Shown piece by piece: positions 45,568-56,155 of a stretch of 64,000 nucleotides of DNA. The stretch comes from Gremmenia infestans (lineage: Eukaryota; Ascomycota; Leotiomycetes; Helotiales; Hamatocanthoscyphaceae). The position numbers were made by a program, and so were the translations under genes. The notes under the pieces were generated by a model that worked only from the letters and a program-made list of their open reading frames with translations, had not been told where the DNA came from and made no database searches. Location of the stretch: contig JAFEVB010000027.1 in the NCBI GenBank assembly GCA_032629725.1, positions 248,001-312,000 of the forward strand, written 5' to 3'. Position 1 is the stretch's first letter. Each line of letters opens with the position of its first letter.

Positions 45568-48289
45568 CTATTTCCTAATCAACCACTCACTCAAGCCCAA
45601 ACTCAGCACCCCATTTCTCATACCTGCTTACATTCACACCTGCAGCAGCAGGCTTCACGCCATTAACCAACGCAAAGAAATCAGCAGCCACCAACTCGGG
45701 CTCCAAGAGCATCGCAGCGGGAACCTTGGTCCATTTCATAGGCATAGCGCCCGAGTCATATGGGTTGCACGGCGTGAGTTTCTCGACTCCGTCTGCTGTG
45801 AAGATCTACAAGAGCACAATATTATTAGCAATTAATATTCCCTTTCCCTATATATCAAGTGAGGTCAAGTGAGGATCGCGAGGAAAATGAGGGGGCATAA
45901 ACCTACCTGCCGGAAATGCGTAGCCGAACTCAACTTCTTCACAGGAACCATAATAGCCTCCTCGGCAACCTCAAAGATCTCCCCCGCGCTCAATCCCTCG
46001 CTCATGCGGCCCAGCCTCGCGTAATCCGCTGGTCCCATCTGGCACGGCGTATCTGCAACGCCGTGGCTGAACATGGCTGTACGTGTCATTTCATCGGGGA
46101 GCGGGACGTGGACTTTGGATTGGAATTTCTTGCGGAGAGAAGGGTCGAGTGCCCAGGGTGCGGTGGTAGAGGCGAAGAGGAGGATGGTGGGGGAGGCGTG
46201 GATTTCGAGAAGGAGGACGGATTTGAGGGGCCCGTTTGGAATGGAGTCGAGGGCCGAGAGGAAGAGGAGGGTTGGGGTTGTGGCGCGTGCGCGTTCGAAA
46301 ACTGTTTTAATGATTCTGGGGGTGTCAGCATGGGAGTCCTAGTGGGATGGGATTGCTTACCTTTCGGCTTCGTTGTTCCATTTGGAGATTATGTCTTTGC
46401 AGTTGATGCTCAGGAACGTGTACCCAACATCAGCTGCGACAGCTTCGGCTAAGTAGCTTTTTCCTGTCTTTGGGGGGCCATACAACAATACGCTGTATCG
46501 AATTAGCTTCATCTCGGGCATTAACAAGGCGACTTACCCCTTTCTCGCCTTTCGCTTGCCTCTGAAAAGGTGTGGTAACTTCATGGGCAGGATTACTGTT
46601 TCTTGAATATCTTCCTTGGCTTTGTCCAAACCAACGACTTCGTCCCACTTCACAGTCGAGACTTCAGCAGTGATGACGACTTCCAATAATTCCGCAAACT
46701 CCTCTTCAGAAAGTGGTTTCGACTCAGTCTTGATCTGGGGTGGTGTTGGTGTACCCACGTGCAGGTTCGATATATCAAGAAGATCATCAACAACGTCGTG
46801 AATCTTGCTAGACATAGCAGCAACAGGAGATAGATCAGCGTCCAGGATTTCCAGCAAGACTTCCGTCTCCTCAGTTGTCCAGGCCGGGTCTTCGCAGGTA
46901 AGTGATCTCCCATTCAACTGTTGTTTGAGAGTTAAAGCATGGCCAGGGTCATAGCACTGATTTCCCCAGCCAATGTAACACTTTTGGCAGATATCGAAAT
47001 CTCCATTCCCGCAGATATCGCAATGGTAAAAGACACCGACTATGAGATCTTTGCAACTGTCGCAGGAGTACCCTACGCCGTCATCGAAATAGACGGGGTT
47101 GTTCCACAAGGAGATGTTACTTCTGAGAACCGCTCCCTTTTCTCCTTTCTCATTCGTAGCTGAGTACCAAGCATCAACGTCGCGTCGAACATTCATCAAG
47201 GTCTCCCCTTTCTTGAAACTCAACTCGTGGGCGTCGGTAGCTTCGTATGATCGGAGAGGACGGCCGAGGAACTCATCAGGGGCAAGGATCAGAGGCTTCA
47301 ATTCCTTCCTGGGGCCTTTGATGGATAATATTGCAGGATGTATCGAGAGCGGGCTTGAAATGTGCGAAGTAGGAGTTCTTCCTTCTGTGACTTCGCACAT
47401 GAGTTCATCTGTCAACCATCCCGATGGCTTGATATTCCAAGAATAGCTGGTCTCAACCTGTCCATTGGAATATGGAATTTCGCGTGTCCATACAAGAAAG
47501 TATTGCGTATTATCCCACTGACATAAACTTGACGCCTTACCCAACGCCCATCCATCGGTGTGCTTGTCAGCCAGGATCCTTTGGAGTTCGTCAGATAAGC
47601 CATCTGAGAATATTTGGCCCGCACTTGATACAGCTAAGAAACCATCGGCGCCGAAAAAAACACACTCTAATGCTGACATCTGTCTGCCTGGACCAGCGTT
47701 GATGAAAATGGAGGCAAGCTCATGGAAAGAGTCTGGAAACTTCCCTACTGTTGAGAGACGAACACTAGAACCAGCCAATTAGCATACTTAACAATTTGCT
47801 TGATATCATAGCACAGCAAAGCTTGATTTGAATACGGAAGTACATACCTTCCATCGATATACGAAACAAAGTAGCCACCATCTGGCGCGAAGCTCATAAA
47901 GTCCACTTCCTGGACAGGCTCGCCTGCAGCATTGACCGCAATCGCCGTGTCGGTCTCGAGATTTGGGTCAGGGCTTCGAAGAACTGGAGTACCTGCTCAC
48001 CAATTAGTCTTTGGATTCTCCTCAAGAACTATCTTCTTCACCTTCGGCGCCCTGTAAGCTAAAATAATGAAGTCCATTTCGCGCAACTGCAAACCACCGC
48101 ATTGTAAATCCTGTAAAGGTGTCGTCTTCAAAGTGAGGAGCATAGGATCTAGGTAACTTTTGGCTTTTGAGAAGTTAGTTCTGTGGCCAAGATCAAGTTC
48201 AAGGGGATTCCGTACCAGGCTCTCCACGCATTATTTCCCACTGCCCAAGAATTCTCGGTGGGGCCAAAGAGCAAAAACGCGCCTGACAT
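45568..48289 (-). CDS. ZZ zinc finger / SH3-like / Vps4-type AAA protein with degenerate ATPase
   Basis: Main exons 47992-47848 (left splice uncertain), 47764-46538, 46492-46361, 46315-45907 and 45805-45568, joining in frame. From the N-terminus: repeated beta-rich units (FAPDGGYFVSYIDG; FFGADGFLAVSSAGQIF), an SH3-like segment (LRSYEATDAHELSFKKGET), a ZZ-type zinc finger (CDSCKDLIVGVFYHCDIC then DICQKCYIGW), a linker, and an AAA domain of the Vps4/katanin kind (VKWDEVVGLDKAKEDIQETV). Walker A is intact (GPPKTGKS). Walker B reads LLFLSALDSI, lacking the two acidic residues, and the arginine-finger region is RKKFQSK. So it probably binds but does not hydrolyse ATP. Upstream frames (48289-48149, starting MSGAFLLFGPTENSWAVGNN, and 48227-47997, ending at a TGA) look coding but do not join cleanly; the true start is unresolved and the 5' end may be damaged. 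Confidence 0.72.
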
Positions 48290-49642
48290 CCTCAGTGAGT
48301 TGAATTTTGTATCGACGCGATTATTGAAGAAAGGAAATATTGTTAGTGGGGTATTCGAGGGGTTTTAAGTGACGGGTAGATAATGCTGATTACAAGCCGC
48401 AAAGTCGACTGTCAGTATATATAAGAACAATCTGACCCCTCATAATCAAACAGCTGAGCTCGACTGCAGGACACCAAACATTGAGCGGAGTTCTACAAAC
48501 ACATCTACCCAATAACATTTTGAACAAGAAAGTTCGCCGTCTAAAATAACGTTGTGACAGGGATGATTGTAAGCTCAAGACAAAGCGTCGGCCGATAGGC
48601 TATGGGTCAGTAAGGCGAGAGGTTCAGCTGGGGAAGTTCTTACTCAGCACTACACTTGAATGACTACTCAGCCTGTTTATTTGCCCTGTGAAGGAACTTA
48701 TTCATCAATACGGTGTCTTCGTCAACAATAAGACAACATTGTTGTTAAGACCGTCATCTTGATGGCGGGCAAGTTGCGGCTGTACGATGACTCTCGACTA
48801 CTTAGAATAACTGAAAGAAACATAAAAATTTGTAAAAGAAGAAAATGAAGGCCCTTGCCAATGATATGAAACTGCAGCTTTTCTACACCAAGAGGCACTT
48901 CCAAGTATAAGAATATCAAAGAAGCAGTAGTTGAGTAATCACGTGATTACTGTGTAAGCTGATTGCTTTGCTCCCCGAAGACTATTCCTATGCAAAGGTA
49001 GGGTCGAATGATACGCAAGGTATCATCTTGGTGCATTGGAAACAAAAGTCTTGCTTGGGTAATCCATAAGAACAGTCAGAGCTTCTGGAAAGCTTTCAGA
49101 TTTGGGTAAAGGTTCCAAGTCATACAACCAAGCGTCAATGGCTTGACTGGTGAAAAGGAAAGACCCTCTGCCTCCAAGCCCATAGAGTCCAACAATAGAC
49201 AGCTGGCCCTCTGAAGCATCGAATGTAACGGCTTTCTTTGGCGGGTAATGCGATAATAGCTCACGATCCGCTTCGTCCGACTCAGGTTCTCTCCCGCCAT
49301 TGATTGCACACAGCTTGTAGCGGGACTATCTGAATGGAAAGTGATGTTGTGGTGGATGAATGGGAGGCAGAACAAAAGTGCATATAACCCTAAGGTAGCG
49401 TAGCCTAGACAGAAAAGGGGGGCACTTGGGGCATCTCCGTGCGTGCATGTCCAAGCGTTCATAGTCCCATTGTATAAAGTTGCGTTATGAGCCAATCCAG
49501 CGCTAAAAGTGTAAGCGAGGCTTGGCATAGACGCTTTTTATGGAAAGAGGTTTCATGCATCTCGACATTTCCCTTCTTTTTCAAAGGTTCTGCGAAGAAC
49601 ACGCTGATACAAATTTGTATCTGCATTCTTGTGTTGCCCAGT
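48290..49642. other. divergent intergenic region
   Basis: About 1.35 kb between the AAA gene and the Nrd1-like gene, holding both promoters. A frame at 49076-49528 (-) begins MPSLAYTFSAGLAHNATLYN and contains a Cys/Trp segment and one hydrophobic stretch (LGYATLGLYALLFCLPF), vaguely like small fungal membrane proteins; the rest of it is not convincing. Probably a remnant or chance. Confidence 0.4.
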
Positions 49643-51302
49643 ATGGCCACCGGTACTGTGACGCTCGACGCAGCGTATTTCGAGACTTTGCTACGAAGGT
49701 AAGACCCCGGCAGAGATATGCTTTAGGCCGTGTTGGACCGCGGTGCACCAAAGATCGCAGAAGTACAATAGGTATTACAATTGCTAACAGTTACCCCACA
49801 ACAATAGAGCTCAATTTGTACGTCCAACTTCGGCTGTAGCACTTGTTCACTATCCTGACTTCTCTTGAATTCAGCATACAACTGGTGTTGATCTTACAAC
49901 TCCGCTGAATATGCCAACGGTGACAATACCCAAGACCAACCATGATAGCCTTGTACAGAGCCTCCAACAACCCTTGATCTATGGATTTCGCTGATGATTT
50001 TTTTAGTTGGCAATTTCCCATCAATACGGTATATACACCCTTGTATACAATATGCCTGCGTTGCAGACCTAGCCACAAATGTTGGTTAATTTGATTCACA
50101 GCCAACCTCAAACGCAACCTCTACAGAGGTGGTATCGCCGAGGAAACTCTTGATGTTAGTTCAATCCTTTTCTCTCCTTCCAGCTGCTCTGTATTTCTCA
50201 AACCTAATCTTTACGTTAGATTCTGATTAGCGATGATTCGGCCGCGACCCAAAATGATGAATCGACAATACATGACGAAGAGAGTGCAGCCTTCTTAAGC
50301 CACCAACCCCTCTCGAGCGCACAAGGGAATGGGGGACAAGACTACACCTTTGGACGGAATGCGAATTATACCCCCCGAAATACCAACGGCAACGGGTTCC
50401 ATAGCCATTCGCAGACAAATGATGATATACCATATATACCGGATGGTCCAGACTGCTTCTATGATGGAGGAATTGGCAACAATGAATCACAGCCAAAATC
50501 TCAACGTCAACAATTCGAAAAGTTCGCCAAGCGAACTGTGCAGCTTACTAACCTAGCTGAATCGACTACCCACCAAGATATCGTAGATGCGGTAAGAGGG
50601 GGCATGCTGTTAGACATCTATCTTCGGATTCATGATCGTACAGCAAGTGTTTCTTTCTTGGAGGAGGCCCAGGCCTCTGACTTTTTCCGATATGTGAAGC
50701 GTCATGACTTGTACATTCGAGGCAAGAGGGTATGTGCTTATGCATTCAAATGGCTGTTTGCTCATGCGTTGTAGGTTGAGATTCGGTGGAACGACCGTCA
50801 ATTTATCCTGCCGGGTCATGTTGCTAACAAGATTGCTATTGGTGCAACGAGAAACCTCGTCATCCAAAACCGTACTGCAAGACACACCGAGGAAGCAATT
50901 CGGGACGACCTCGAGCATATCCATAATCTCGTTGTCGTCAAGGTAGCTTTCAGCGACAATAATGTTTATATCTCCACAAACTCAGTCCACAATGCCATGT
51001 TCGCTCGAACATGCATGATGAGTCGGTCGTAAGTGCTCTATTTCGAGATTTTGACCTTAATTCTGACGATAAATAGTACCTACAAGGGCTCCAAGATTGA
51101 GTGGGATAGCGACGAATGTGCTGCACCCCTCGAGAGGCCTCAGCAATTCCGCCAAGAGACTGCCGCTCCGAAGAAGAAAGACGCACCAGTGATGAACCGG
51201 TTTCAACTTCTAAACATGGACGACGACGATGAGGATGATGAGCACGATACCAGCGTTCTCTCATTCCCAACCACAATAAATGCAACTAGCGTGTTTGCTT
51301 GA
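49643..51302 (+). CDS. RRM-type RNA-binding protein, Nrd1-like (negative regulator of differentiation family)
   Basis: RNA-binding protein of 402 residues resembling fungal Nrd1-like proteins, which act post-transcriptionally in development. Eight exons join in one frame: 49643-49698, 49808-49817 (10 nt), 49875-49952, 50007-50028 (22 nt), 50102-50154, 50220-50729, 50775-51028, 51077-51302. All introns are GT-AG, 45-109 bp. The N-terminal part reads MATGTVTLDAAYFETLLRRA, QFHTTGVDLTTPLNMPTVTI, then HQYANLKRNLYRGGIAEETL, as in the family. RRM-like folds are KRTVQLTNLAESTTHQDIVD with TASVSFLEEAQASDFF, and ATRNLVIQNRTARHTEEAIR with HIHNLVVVKVAF and NAMFARTCMMSR. The C-terminus is acidic (MDDDDEDDEHD). 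Without the small exons the N-terminal frame cannot be kept. Confidence 0.88.
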
Positions 51303-51922
51303 AATACCTCATGCGGAGTGTTTGGCTCCACGGCTCTTTGCTTGATTTGACTTTGGTCTCTAGCGTGTTATTCTGGCGCCTTTGATATTTTACGGTGGCT
51401 GTTTCTGGCCGTCAAGGATGTTATATTTGGCGTTAGCTGGCGTACATGTATTACCGGACACAGATTGTGGGGAGTTATATGCAGATACCCCGGGTCTACT
51501 TTGTTAATACCTATACCCCACAAATTTGCACTTGGCTGTATTCGGCTGGTTTGTTTTTTGGAGTTGTACAGGACAAAGACATATTGTAGATTCACAGAGC
51601 CATGGGAATTGGGACATGAAAAAGTCTGTGGATAGCAGCAACTTATAGGAGCAAAGAAAAAGTCTCTTTTACGCTTTGGGATAATTAATGCTTTGTTTCT
51701 ATGTTTGCCCCCTAAAAATCTGCAACACCCCTTGAATAGTGGGACCATATGATAAGCAGCTTATCAAAGGTGACGAATTCGAATTTCAGGAACGACCAGG
51801 TTTCACACCCCACACCAAGCCACCTTATCCGCCTTCGTCCGTACAGATTGTTAACATCTTCGCCTTATAGAGAGTACAATGCGATCGCGAGGCATAGAAT
51901 CTGCTCCGGCACCAACATCAAC
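51303..51922. other. intergenic region
   Basis: About 620 bp between two plus-strand genes. A minus-strand frame at 51368-51748 looks accidental. The in-frame extension upstream of 51923 is probably leader sequence of the next gene. Confidence 0.5.
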
Positions 51923-53581
51923 ATGCTTCCCACCGACAAATGCGAAGAAGACGCCTGCAGCATGCCAGGCCACCATAGCCAAAACCGCGCTCTGAGCTCT
52001 ACATCCTTCTCCACAATCGCCATATCCTCCACCCCTCTCATCCTCACTTTCCTCGTCGTCAGCTTCGCTGTCCTTCACAAGCTTTTCCCTGTCGTAGCTG
52101 GACTCCAGCAAGCCAAAGACAACAATGACCATTACCTACCCAGCGATGCGCCTTCCGGCTTGCGACAGAAACATGCCGAGCATGACAAGAAGACGGCCAG
52201 GAGGAGGGTCATCGCTATTGTCTTCTCGGTGACCATAGCGCTTGCTGCTGTGCTGACGGAATTGATACTGTGCGAGATTTCGAATACGCTGAATCCTGCG
52301 GCGAGGGCATTCGCGCTCAAGGCAGTTGTGCCAACGCTGCTGTTTTTGCTGGTTGTACTCATACCCTTTCTCGAACTACAGTCGGTTGTGTCTGGATCCG
52401 GGTGGAGCTTTCAGAAGACGGAGAATGGGAAGATACCTAGGACGGCATGGCTGCTACAATTTCTGTTGTTTGCGGGGTGGCTCGCGGGGTTTTGGTGGCT
52501 TGGGAAAGGTATCCCGGGGACTTATATACATACAATGGCTTCACAGCCTGGAAAGGGACTGAGTGAGGCGTGTCTGGAGAGAGTTGGGATCATCGGGATA
52601 TCATTGATGGCTCTACTGTCCGGCTTCGCAGCGGTATCGAACCCATGGCAGGCATTCGGAGCAAAGCCTCGGCCAGTCACAGAGGCAGATGTCTCTCGAA
52701 AGCAGGCAGGACTGAATGCTACAAACGATATGTTGGCAGCTAAGAGAAGCCGTCTACGTGCTCTCCAGCGTAAAGTCAAGGATACACCAACAGAAGGCTT
52801 CATGACCAAAGTAATTGGCACAATCCGCGGAACAGCCGACACCCAAGAACTCAAAGCCCTGGAGCTCGAAATATCTGGCCTCTCCTCCATGGCCGTAAGC
52901 CTCTCCACCTCCCTTTCCCTCCTCCAAACCCGACTCGTATCCACCCAACGAGCCGCCTCGCCCTCCGGCAAATTCCTCTTCGTCCCCGCCTCCTACGCAT
53001 TTTCCCTCTACTGCATCTACCGCATCATCACCACATCCCTAACCACCCTCCGGCACATCTTGTTCCCATCCCCGGATTCCAAAGCCTTTACCTCTTCCAC
53101 AACGGATCCTATAAACCGCATCTTGTCCATGTTCGCAAAACACGTCGATCCAACGCTCGACCAATTAGCATGGAGCCGCCAAATCTCCTTCCTACTTTCC
53201 GGAATCATACTTCTCGCGTCTTTCAACAGCGTGCTTCAGACTTTCCACATGATCACTAAACTCTCTCCCTCACTACTATACCAAGCACAAGCGAACCTCG
53301 CGCTCATCATTGCGCAGATTAGCGCGACGTATGTGATCTCCAGCGCGTTATTACTTAGGAGTAATCTACCCACGGAAATGAAGAGTGTGGTTAGTGAAGC
53401 TTTGGGAAGTCCGTTGGAGCCAGGGTTTGTGGAGAGGTGGTTTGATGGCTGGTTTTTGTTAGCAAGTCTTGGGACGGCGGCGGGGATTTATGTGGGCAGG
53501 AAACTTGGGGGGTTTGGTGGGGATTGGGATGATTGGGATGAGTATGAGGGGGATGTTGAGCTGGGTCAGAAGAGGTCGTGA
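51923..53581 (+). CDS. Golgi pH regulator (GPHR) family membrane protein
   Basis: Multipass membrane protein of 552 residues, single exon, of the GPHR / ABA G-protein-coupled-receptor-like family; animal members are anion channels that keep Golgi lumen acidity, fungal roles are less clear. The ATG at 51923 (MLPTDKCEEDACSMP) is chosen because the extension upstream is not family-like. Helices occur near residues 42-60 (ISSTPLILTFLVVSFAVL), 98-120, 132-155, 175-195 and 215-235, then a cytosolic loop with a coiled coil (KRSRLRALQRKVKD to LSTSLSLLQTRL, about 275-350), then four more helices. SGKFLFVPASYAFSLYCIYR marks the start of the C-terminal domain and LGSPLEPGFVERWFDGWFL its end. The tail is acidic (DWDDWDEYEGDVEL). 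Confidence 0.9.
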   Translation: MLPTDKCEEDACSMPGHHSQNRALSSTSFSTIAISSTPLILTFLVVSFAVLHKLFPVVAGLQQAKDNNDHYLPSDAPSGLRQKHAEHDKKTARRRVIAIVFSVTIALAAVLTELILCEISNTLNPAARAFALKAVVPTLLFLLVVLIPFLELQSVVSGSGWSFQKTENGKIPRTAWLLQFLLFAGWLAGFWWLGKGIPGTYIHTMASQPGKGLSEACLERVGIIGISLMALLSGFAAVSNPWQAFGAKPRPVTEADVSRKQAGLNATNDMLAAKRSRLRALQRKVKDTPTEGFMTKVIGTIRGTADTQELKALELEISGLSSMAVSLSTSLSLLQTRLVSTQRAASPSGKFLFVPASYAFSLYCIYRIITTSLTTLRHILFPSPDSKAFTSSTTDPINRILSMFAKHVDPTLDQLAWSRQISFLLSGIILLASFNSVLQTFHMITKLSPSLLYQAQANLALIIAQISATYVISSALLLRSNLPTEMKSVVSEALGSPLEPGFVERWFDGWFLLASLGTAAGIYVGRKLGGFGGDWDDWDEYEGDVELGQKRS

Positions 53582-55059
53582 GTTGTTTTGATATCGGGAT
53601 TGCATTGGTTGGCGTTTCGGAAACGGGCGGGTATGGGATGGGATGGGACACTAGATAACTAGGATGGGAATGGAAGACCTCTTGATGAGGTTATGAATGG
53701 ATATAGATACCTGGATACGTATGAGTGGAAAAGAAACAACATGTATTCTCGAGTAGTGAACTTATCCTTCAGCAGCCAGTCATACGAAGTCGAGATTGAC
53801 TGACTGAATGAATGGTCTGGTTTCCACGAGCCACGTCGGGGCTGGGATTTCTTACCTACACTATTTAAGCATCCTTGACCTCTCTAAAAGCTATAGCAGT
53901 AGTACGGGTTGTCGATCTGATTATATGTTGAGCGCCGGAAATCCTGCGATATGGAACTTGTGCAGCAAGTACAATATTGCTTTGGTGTTCTTTGTGTTGG
54001 TCGATTATTAGTCTGTTTGTATTTTCTCTCTCTCTGGGGAATGAACCTGTAAATGAAGGAAGGAAAGCACGAATGAACGAATGCTAGTTCTTGACAGCAA
54101 GATGTTTATTGACTGAATAGTTTATCGTTTTGTGCTTAACGTGGGATTTTCACTATTTAACACATCAAGCTTCCACGGTTTAAGTCCAACGACACATACG
54201 TACGAGTTAGATGGTGACATGTATACCATCCGACCACATGGCCATTGGTGTAGCTGGTGCCTTGTGGACAATCGCTCTAGCAGGTGAGAATGAAATATAA
54301 TGGGAAAGCCAGAATAATATTCGACTACCGTTTTCTGCCTATTGGCTGGGGTATGCGAAGTTGATTGAATGAATGGTTTGAATTGACAGCAAGTCGCTCT
54401 TGACAGCAGATTTAGACTAAAGCCACTACTCTGTGTGCCGGTAGCCTCGAAATTGACGGTATGAAGTCAGAGCCGCTCTTTTGATATTATATGTGTCCAT
54501 GAGCCTGGCCTGGGTTTGGAGATCATGTCGTCGCTTCTACTCTGATTCTCTGACTTTCTTGGCTACCTTCTTGCCTGTTCGATTAGTATTTGTGCTGGTA
54601 CGGACCTTTGAATAGATTCCGGATTTTCCCCCAAGACAGTGAATTAGCTCCTAGCAAGTTGTGTTTTTTCTCGAGGATATCTGATGCTGGATGCCTAAAT
54701 GATAAGCTATAAAACTTCGCGATTGGGTATTAAGCCGTCTTCAACGAGTTAAATTTGACGGCCTTCTTGCGACATGTGCCACCTGACGACTCGAGGTTCC
54801 ACGCCACTTTTCTCATTCTATCTTAACATAAATCGATAATCAGCGTGTTCTTTTATTAAGCTTCCACGGCAAAGTCTGCGAGTTGACGAAATCGTCTAAA
54901 CAAGCGCTATTATTGACAACAAGAAAGCTTTGATAGCGAATGAAGCCGGGGAAGAAATATTAGGTTTCCTTGCGGCAACGGGAAATTTTGTAAAACCTCG
55001 ACATGCGACTCCCTGGATTTGTGCTTTTGAGAAGCTGAGAACCACCAATAGTGTATCCC
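53582..55059. other. intergenic region without a recognisable gene
   Basis: About 1.5 kb between the GPHR gene and the tyrosinase remnant. Only short frames. AT-rich and low in structure around 54.1-54.8 kb. Confidence 0.5.
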
Positions 55060-55600
55060 CCGTTACCCTCCATGCATGCACCGAAGCCCCCACCTCTCTC
55101 CATCCGGGTGGTGGTGTAGTTACATTCGCGCTGGAGGGCGCGCTCGTAGAGGTGAATGAAAGACGCGGTGCCATGGGAGGAAGAAGCTGGGCATGTGGAC
55201 TCTTCGGCTTTGGTCTATGTGCACGGCTAGGAAGTCTGAGATGTAGTTAGTGTACGTGTCAAGGTCCTCTAATAAGAATAGGGGTCGGTGGTTGGGGTTG
55301 AGGTTTTGGGGAAGGGTACCATGATAGCGACTCTTTGCTCCGGTAATCTCTTTAGGTTGAGTTTCAGGGGAGCTGTTGGAAGTATAGCACGGCGTTGTTG
55401 AATTGTATTGGTTCTGTTTTGATCCGTTCGACTCTGGAGTAGGTATCTTAGACCGGTAGGAAGTAGTAATCAGGGGTAGCAAACTTGGCTTAGCTTACCA
55501 CTCTTTCCTCACGCTTCATTTGCTACATCTTGGCTTGAGGTCACCAATCTGATCAAACTCAGCGACCGGCATCGCCAGTACCAGATTTACAATCGCCAAA
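55060..55600 (-). pseudogene. tyrosinase (copper-A region) remnant
   Basis: Pieces of a secreted fungal tyrosinase on the minus strand. In order: a hydrophobic leader-like stretch (LFLAIVNLVLAMPVAEFDQI), the block CSK-stop-SVRKEW that corresponds to the usual Cys...VRKEW start of the domain, then GAKSRYH, YISDFLAVHIDQSRRVHMPS and the copper-ligand block FFLPWHRVF. The continuation IHLYERALQRECNYT is present, but one base out of frame relative to WHR. Stops: TGA at 55516-55518 and TAA at 55495-55497 (the latter overlaps a possible GTAAGC donor). The conserved YWDW that should follow CNYT is not found, nor the second copper site. No ATG fits the leader. Tyrosinases oxidise phenols to melanin precursors; this copy looks dead and truncated. 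Confidence 0.75.
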
Positions 55601-56155
55601 AACAGAGATGATAGTATATTGGTGAAAGAGCGGGAGATATGAGGACGACGGGTGTTGGGATTTCTGACATGTTGAAAGTAGACCAAGGGCTCAAATATAT
55701 ACTTGCATATTCCCTGGTATCTTTTGGCTACGGACAGATGATGTACCGTATAGCAATAGTGTAGCTAGCGGTATATGTTGAAAAGCATAGTAGCGCTTCC
55801 TTTCTCTCGATTGAGTAAAGAGCTTTCCCGCAATCGATCCTGCTGACCCCAGCAACGATCTGGGGACCAGGCGACATGCGTTGCATTTTAAAAGGAAAGC
55901 ACATTATGCTCTGTTCATCTTAATCCACTTGAGATGCATCGAATAGTTAAATAAAGCTCTGCTTTGAGAAACCTTCATACGTAGCAACGAAATGCGGGAA
56001 TATAGTAGAATATATTTGGGAGAATCATTAAAAGTCAAATGCAACCTACGTTTGGGATCTTATACCAACGATGATTAAAAATATATAAAAGAAAGAGCAA
56101 ACAAACAAGAGAGAGATGTTGAAGGGAGCTGTCGGCTTGGCGCTAGACGCGATTC
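55601..56155. other. intergenic region
   Basis: About 550 bp, AT-rich, between two decayed genes. Nothing recognised. Confidence 0.5.

Noticed and set aside
49076..49528. Minus-strand frame resembling a small membrane protein
   Set aside because: Only one hydrophobic stretch and a vague N-terminal resemblance; the C-terminal two thirds look random, so it is mentioned only within the gap entry.
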